Shown in pieces: positions 6,212 through 8,533 of a DNA stretch of 8,533 nucleotides. Position numbers and translations under genes: made by a program. This DNA comes from Petrotoga sp. UBA5851 (lineage in GTDB: Bacteria; Thermotogota; Thermotogae; Petrotogales; Petrotogaceae). Position 1 is the stretch's first letter. Each line of letters opens with the position of its first letter. Where the stretch lies: the NCBI GenBank assembly GCA_002431635.1, contig DJGH01000075.1, forward strand, positions 4,999-13,531, read 5' to 3'. The notes under the pieces are model-generated. The model was not told the DNA's origin. It did not search any database and worked only from the letters and a program-made list of their open reading frames with translations.

Positions 6212-7604
6212 TTTCCTTTATAAGCTCCGTATATAGAGCTGCCAGCTCTGCATTGTCCTTAATGGATGAGGAGATAACCTCGGCCTGCTGCTTTATCTCG
6301 GTAAGCTTGAGTATTACTATATCTCTGTTGACAGGATCATCTATATACTGTACAAGCATGGAGTAGAAACTTTCAAAGTACTGGTAAGCTATAACAGGAT
6401 CGTCAGGATCCAGCTCATGTATCTTATATACCAGGTTCCCGTTATCTGGGTTAAACCTGTAAAGGTTTTTCAGAGCCGCTACATGAAAAGTCCCTATTTC
6501 ATTTATTTTATTCTCGCTGTCTGTTTTCAGAACCTGTATCTGTGAATCGGAAAGACCATTGTAGTAGTATACCAGATACGCAAGGTTCCTCAGATCGTTC
6601 TCTTTCTGCATAAGCTTTTCGCTTACTTCTGTTGAGGCAGCAGTAGACTGTTCCTCTACGATACCGGCTACTATGGAATCAATCTGCTCAGGGGTCATCT
6701 TTGATTCTTCAGGATAGACCGTTCTGAGCTGGCCGTATACGTTTATTTCTTCCAAAATAGCTTTTTTATCCGTTATTACCTGATCGGCGAGCATAGAGTA
6801 TGAAATGAGCCATTCCTGAGGAACCTTTTCCATAGTCATTATCTTTCCTCTGTACTCCTCTTCAAGCTTTATCTTTTCATTCATATCAACAGTTTTCTGA
6901 AGTTTCTCTTCAAGTTCAAGAGGTTTGTAATTTACTGCAAAATCAAACTTGGTTCTGTATATGCTGAACCATTCTACAAGGTCATTTGTAGCAATGTCAA
7001 AAATCATTTTTTCTACTATTGTAGGACTTTCCATCATTGATTCAGGTGTCTGATAGGTCTCTGACTCCGTCGATAACTCAAGAACAAGATTGTTAAAGTT
7101 GTTGGTGACATAATTAAGAACCCTGTCTTTTGAGATATCTGTAAACTGATTTCTTAAAGAACCTATAAGAGCATCCTTTACAAATATACCCCTGACATAA
7201 GAATAAAAATTATTCTCATTTTCAAAAACGCTGGTCAGGTAGTCCCTATACATATCGTTGGTCATATATGCATCGTAGAGTTCTTTTGTCTGGCTCATAA
7301 CCGAGTTCATATCCACTACAATACCTTTCTCATCAAGATAGTACTGTATTATGAGAAAATCCGCAAGGCTTCCAATGGTATAATACAGGTTCTGAGGCAT
7401 ATTTAAAAATGTGTCGTAACTAGGGTCACTCTGCATTATATCCAAAAGATTATTATAGTACTCCCCCATAGCCTCTTCCAGATTAACCTTATATTGATCC
7501 ATAACCTTACCGTCTTCTTTCCTTACCAAAAAAGCAACATCCTGGGAAAAGGACATTACTGCAAACAACGACATAAGAATAACAGTAAATACGAGTTTTT
7601 TCAT
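6192..7604 (-). CDS. Exported helical protein, SurA/PpiD-like N-terminal region, function unknown
   Basis: This 470-residue protein has a clear Sec signal peptide: MKK, a hydrophobic run to about residue 17, then SFS-QD with likely signal peptidase I cleavage after Ser20. There is no lipobox. I find no cysteine anywhere, which fits an extracytoplasmic protein. The mature part is rich in Tyr, Asn, Asp and Glu and reads as almost all helix. Residues about 23-160, with an opening strand, then EAMGEYYNNLL and long helices, resemble the chaperone region of SurA/PpiD-type foldases. No parvulin PPIase signature is visible. Residues about 225-270 are charged and could form a coiled coil. The last 93 residues (from LKNLYRFNPDNGN) look TPR-like. 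I infer a periplasmic or cell-envelope scaffold or chaperone; the fold comparison is weak. A GGGAGG site 5 bases upstream fixes the start. It is transcribed divergently from rimP and ends at its own terminator. Confidence 0.85.
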   Translation of the reverse strand: MKKLVFTVILMSLFAVMSFSQDVAFLVRKEDGKVMDQYKVNLEEAMGEYYNNLLDIMQSDPSYDTFLNMPQNLYYTIGSLADFLIIQYYLDEKGIVVDMNSVMSQTKELYDAYMTNDMYRDYLTSVFENENNFYSYVRGIFVKDALIGSLRNQFTDISKDRVLNYVTNNFNNLVLELSTESETYQTPESMMESPTIVEKMIFDIATNDLVEWFSIYRTKFDFAVNYKPLELEEKLQKTVDMNEKIKLEEEYRGKIMTMEKVPQEWLISYSMLADQVITDKKAILEEINVYGQLRTVYPEESKMTPEQIDSIVAGIVEEQSTAASTEVSEKLMQKENDLRNLAYLVYYYNGLSDSQIQVLKTDSENKINEIGTFHVAALKNLYRFNPDNGNLVYKIHELDPDDPVIAYQYFESFYSMLVQYIDDPVNRDIVILKLTEIKQQAEVISSSIKDNAELAALYTELIKEIDGLIK

Positions 7605-7642
7605 ATGTTCCTCCCATTATAAAAATTTCAATTACGGTATTA

Positions 7643-7651
7643 ATTTTACCA
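7643..7651 (-). promoter_or_regulatory. Possible extended -10 promoter for the exported-protein gene
   Basis: On the minus strand TGGTAAAAT gives an extended -10 (TG, one base, TAAAAT) about 40 bases before the ATG at 7604. No good -35 box lies at the expected distance; a TTGCAA further upstream is 22 bases away, which is too far. This is tentative, but a promoter for this gene must lie in this gap or inside the rimP promoter region. Confidence 0.35.
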
Positions 7652-7670
7652 TAAAAAACTTAGAATATGC

Positions 7671-7699
7671 TTGCAATTTAAATCTATTTATGCTATAAT
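7671..7699 (+). promoter_or_regulatory. Sigma-70-type promoter of the rimP-nusA operon
   Basis: TTGCAA (7671-7676) and a perfect TATAAT (7694-7699) are separated by 17 bases, with TG one base before the -10 (7691-7692) giving an extended -10. The predicted start is near 7706, leaving a leader of about 84 bases before the rimP ATG. This is the best promoter in the window, as expected for a housekeeping operon. Confidence 0.85.
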
Positions 7700-7719
7700 G
7701 CAACTAATAATATATAAAC

Positions 7720-7773
7720 TTACTCTTTGTCGAGGGCCTATTTTTTCCGCCCTCGAAGTTTATTTTAGAGTAA
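7720..7773 (+). promoter_or_regulatory. Two-stem structured 5' leader upstream of rimP
   Basis: An outer 7-bp stem (TTACTCT at 7720-7726 with AGAGTAA at 7767-7773) encloses an inner 8-bp stem (TCGAGGGC at 7730-7737 with GCCCTCGA at 7749-7756) with an 11-base pyrimidine-rich loop (CTATTTTTTCC). The outer stem ends three bases before the GGAGGA ribosome site. The inner stem is followed by AGTTTATTTT, a weak T-rich tail, so it could work as an attenuator or as a translational control or stability element. It matches no riboswitch family that I recognise. Confidence 0.6.
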
Positions 7774-7789
7774 ACCGGAGGAATATGAA

Positions 7790-8254
7790 ATGAAAGATAT
7801 AAAGAAAGATATTTTCCAAGCCGCTCAGTCCTTTGCACAGGAGTTGGGACTGATAATTTTTGATATTGTAATAACTCAGACTAAAAGGAAAACCACACTT
7901 GAAATAATAATTGACAGCCTTACAAGCTACATAGGAATAGACGAGTGCGAGAACTTCTCCAAAAAAATTGATCCCTGGCTTGAGGAAAATGATCCTTTTG
8001 AGATGAAGTACGATCTAATTGTCAGTTCTCCAGGGTTGGACAGGCCGTTAAGAGATATAAGTGAGTGCTTACGGTTTAAAGGAAGGCTGGCCAAATTTAT
8101 CCTTAAAGAGCCTTTGGAAAGCAGAACAGTATTAAAGGGTTACATCCAAGATGTTCAGGATGATAATGTAAGTATCCTTGAATCAGACAGTAAGAAAGTA
8201 TTCACGTTTGATTTTCCCAAGGTAAAAAAAGCTAATCTTGAAATAGACTTATAA
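7790..8254 (+). CDS. rimP: Ribosome maturation factor RimP
   Basis: This 154-residue cytoplasmic protein matches RimP, which binds the pre-30S subunit and helps assemble the S12/S5 region late in 30S maturation. The N-terminal domain (about 1-85) has the family pattern LEIIIDS, then IDECENFSKKI at 50-60 (usual DDCxxxSxxI), and the hallmark VSSPGLDRPLR at 78-88. The C-terminal SH3-like domain (about 89-154) has GRLAKFIL, then LKGYI and a closing KVKKANLEIDL. The length is typical (150-160). GGAGGA at 7777-7782, 7 bases ahead, selects the ATG at 7790; an earlier ATG at 7785 is too close to it and runs into a stop after one codon. nusA starts 32 bases downstream, the widely conserved rimP-nusA order, which supports both calls. 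Confidence 0.97.
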   Translation: MKDIKKDIFQAAQSFAQELGLIIFDIVITQTKRKTTLEIIIDSLTSYIGIDECENFSKKIDPWLEENDPFEMKYDLIVSSPGLDRPLRDISECLRFKGRLAKFILKEPLESRTVLKGYIQDVQDDNVSILESDSKKVFTFDFPKVKKANLEIDL

Positions 8255-8274
8255 TTATTTAAAATAAAGGTGAT

Positions 8275-8280
8275 GGAGGT
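8275..8280 (+). promoter_or_regulatory. Ribosome binding site that sets the GTG start of nusA
   Basis: GGAGGT lies 6 bases before the GTG at 8287. No ATG is in frame at this position, and the strong site with correct spacing supports GTG initiation giving the family-typical N-terminus MNINLLEALD. Confidence 0.85.
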
Positions 8281-8286
8281 GGAATT

Positions 8287-8533
8287 GTGAATATCAACCT
8301 GCTTGAGGCTCTGGATGCTTTTGAAAAGGAAAAAGGAATAAGCAAGGATGCGCTTATCAATATAATCCAAAAATCCATAACAAGCGCCTACAAAAAAAAC
8401 TACGGAACCAAAAACGTGGAAGTGCTTTTAGATAAAAGCCTCACCGCCCTTAATGTTTTTCAGATATGGAAAATAACAGAGGCTGTAAACGATCCAAATG
8501 AGGAAATATCTTTGGAAGATGCCCTGAAAATTG
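8287..8533 (+). CDS. nusA: Transcription termination/antitermination factor NusA, 3' end cut by window
   Basis: The first 82 codons are present and the frame is open to the right edge. The translation starts at GTG and gives MNINLLEALDAFEKEKGIS, then helical stretches with SAYKKNYGTKNVEV, a strand with FQIWKITEAV, and DPNEEISLEDALKI. This is the NusA N-terminal RNA-polymerase-binding domain; the spacing and the conserved AYKKNYG and EISLEDA stretches are typical. NusA binds RNA polymerase and affects pausing, intrinsic termination and antitermination; the S1 and KH domains would lie beyond the window. By memory the sequence is very close to the NusA start of Thermotogota and similar to Firmicutes. 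It is the second gene of the rimP operon. Confidence 0.97.
   Translation, partial: MNINLLEALDAFEKEKGISKDALINIIQKSITSAYKKNYGTKNVEVLLDKSLTALNVFQIWKITEAVNDPNEEISLEDALKI

Larger units (their letters stand above)
7605..7789. other. Divergent intergenic region between the exported-protein gene and rimP
   Basis: This 185-base, very AT-rich gap separates divergent genes. It holds the ribosome site of the exported-protein gene (7610-7615, minus strand), a possible minus-strand promoter, a strong plus-strand promoter (7671-7699) and a structured rimP leader (7720-7773). I see no tRNA, and no open frame of useful length. It is the largest non-coding stretch in the window. Confidence 0.85.

Noticed and set aside
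7636..7650. Imperfect palindrome GGTA-N7-TACC in the divergent promoter region, possibly an operator
   Set aside because: Only 4 bases per arm match and the core is plain AT; too weak to claim a regulator site.
7785..7793. A start-Lys-stop mini-frame (ATG AAA TGA) whose stop overlaps the rimP start as ATGA
   Set aside because: Its ATG is only 2 bases from the ribosome site, too close to be used well; probably chance in AT-rich DNA.

Overview
This is an AT-rich bacterial chromosome segment of 8533 bases with tightly packed genes, strong Shine-Dalgarno sites (GGAGG type), heavy use of ATA and AGA codons, and short intergenic gaps. The start of NusA (MNINLLEALDAFEKEKGIS) and the small DUF3783-like protein beside a DegV protein remind me most of Thermotogota, with Clostridia-type Firmicutes as the main alternative. 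That assignment is from memory of family sequences, not from a search.

Layout. (1) Bases 2-857, plus strand: the 3' part of a DegV/FakB fatty-acid-binding gene, cut by the window edge, then a 72-codon DUF3783-like gene, ending at a strong intrinsic terminator (911-939). (2) Bases 876-6144, minus strand: an apparent operon read from right to left, SNF2-family helicase with a SWIM zinc finger, then a PfkB (FruK/LacC-type) phosphosugar kinase, then an FGGY sugar kinase. Gaps are 18 and 1 bases, and the run ends at its own terminator (847-889). (3) Bases 6192-7604, minus strand: an exported, cysteine-free, helical protein with a SurA/PpiD-like N-terminal region. A terminator sits between it and the SNF2 gene. 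(4) Bases 7605-7789: a divergent promoter region with a very good sigma-70-type promoter for rimP and a structured 5' leader. (5) Bases 7790-8533, plus strand: rimP and the first 82 codons of nusA, the usual head of the rimP-nusA-infB translation/transcription operon.

How the genes work together. The FGGY and PfkB kinases could phosphorylate one sugar twice in sequence (sugar to sugar-phosphate to bisphosphate), but no transporter, aldolase or regulator lies in the window, so the sugar is unknown. rimP and nusA are core 30S maturation and transcription elongation factors. The other genes are not obviously linked in function.

I see no mobile element, CRISPR array, tRNA, rRNA or clear defence system. 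The most interesting signals are in regulation: two convergent operons whose terminators lie inside each other's 3' ends, a possible promoter embedded in a terminator ahead of the SNF2 gene, and a two-stem leader upstream of rimP. No gene is recognisably part of an undescribed system.
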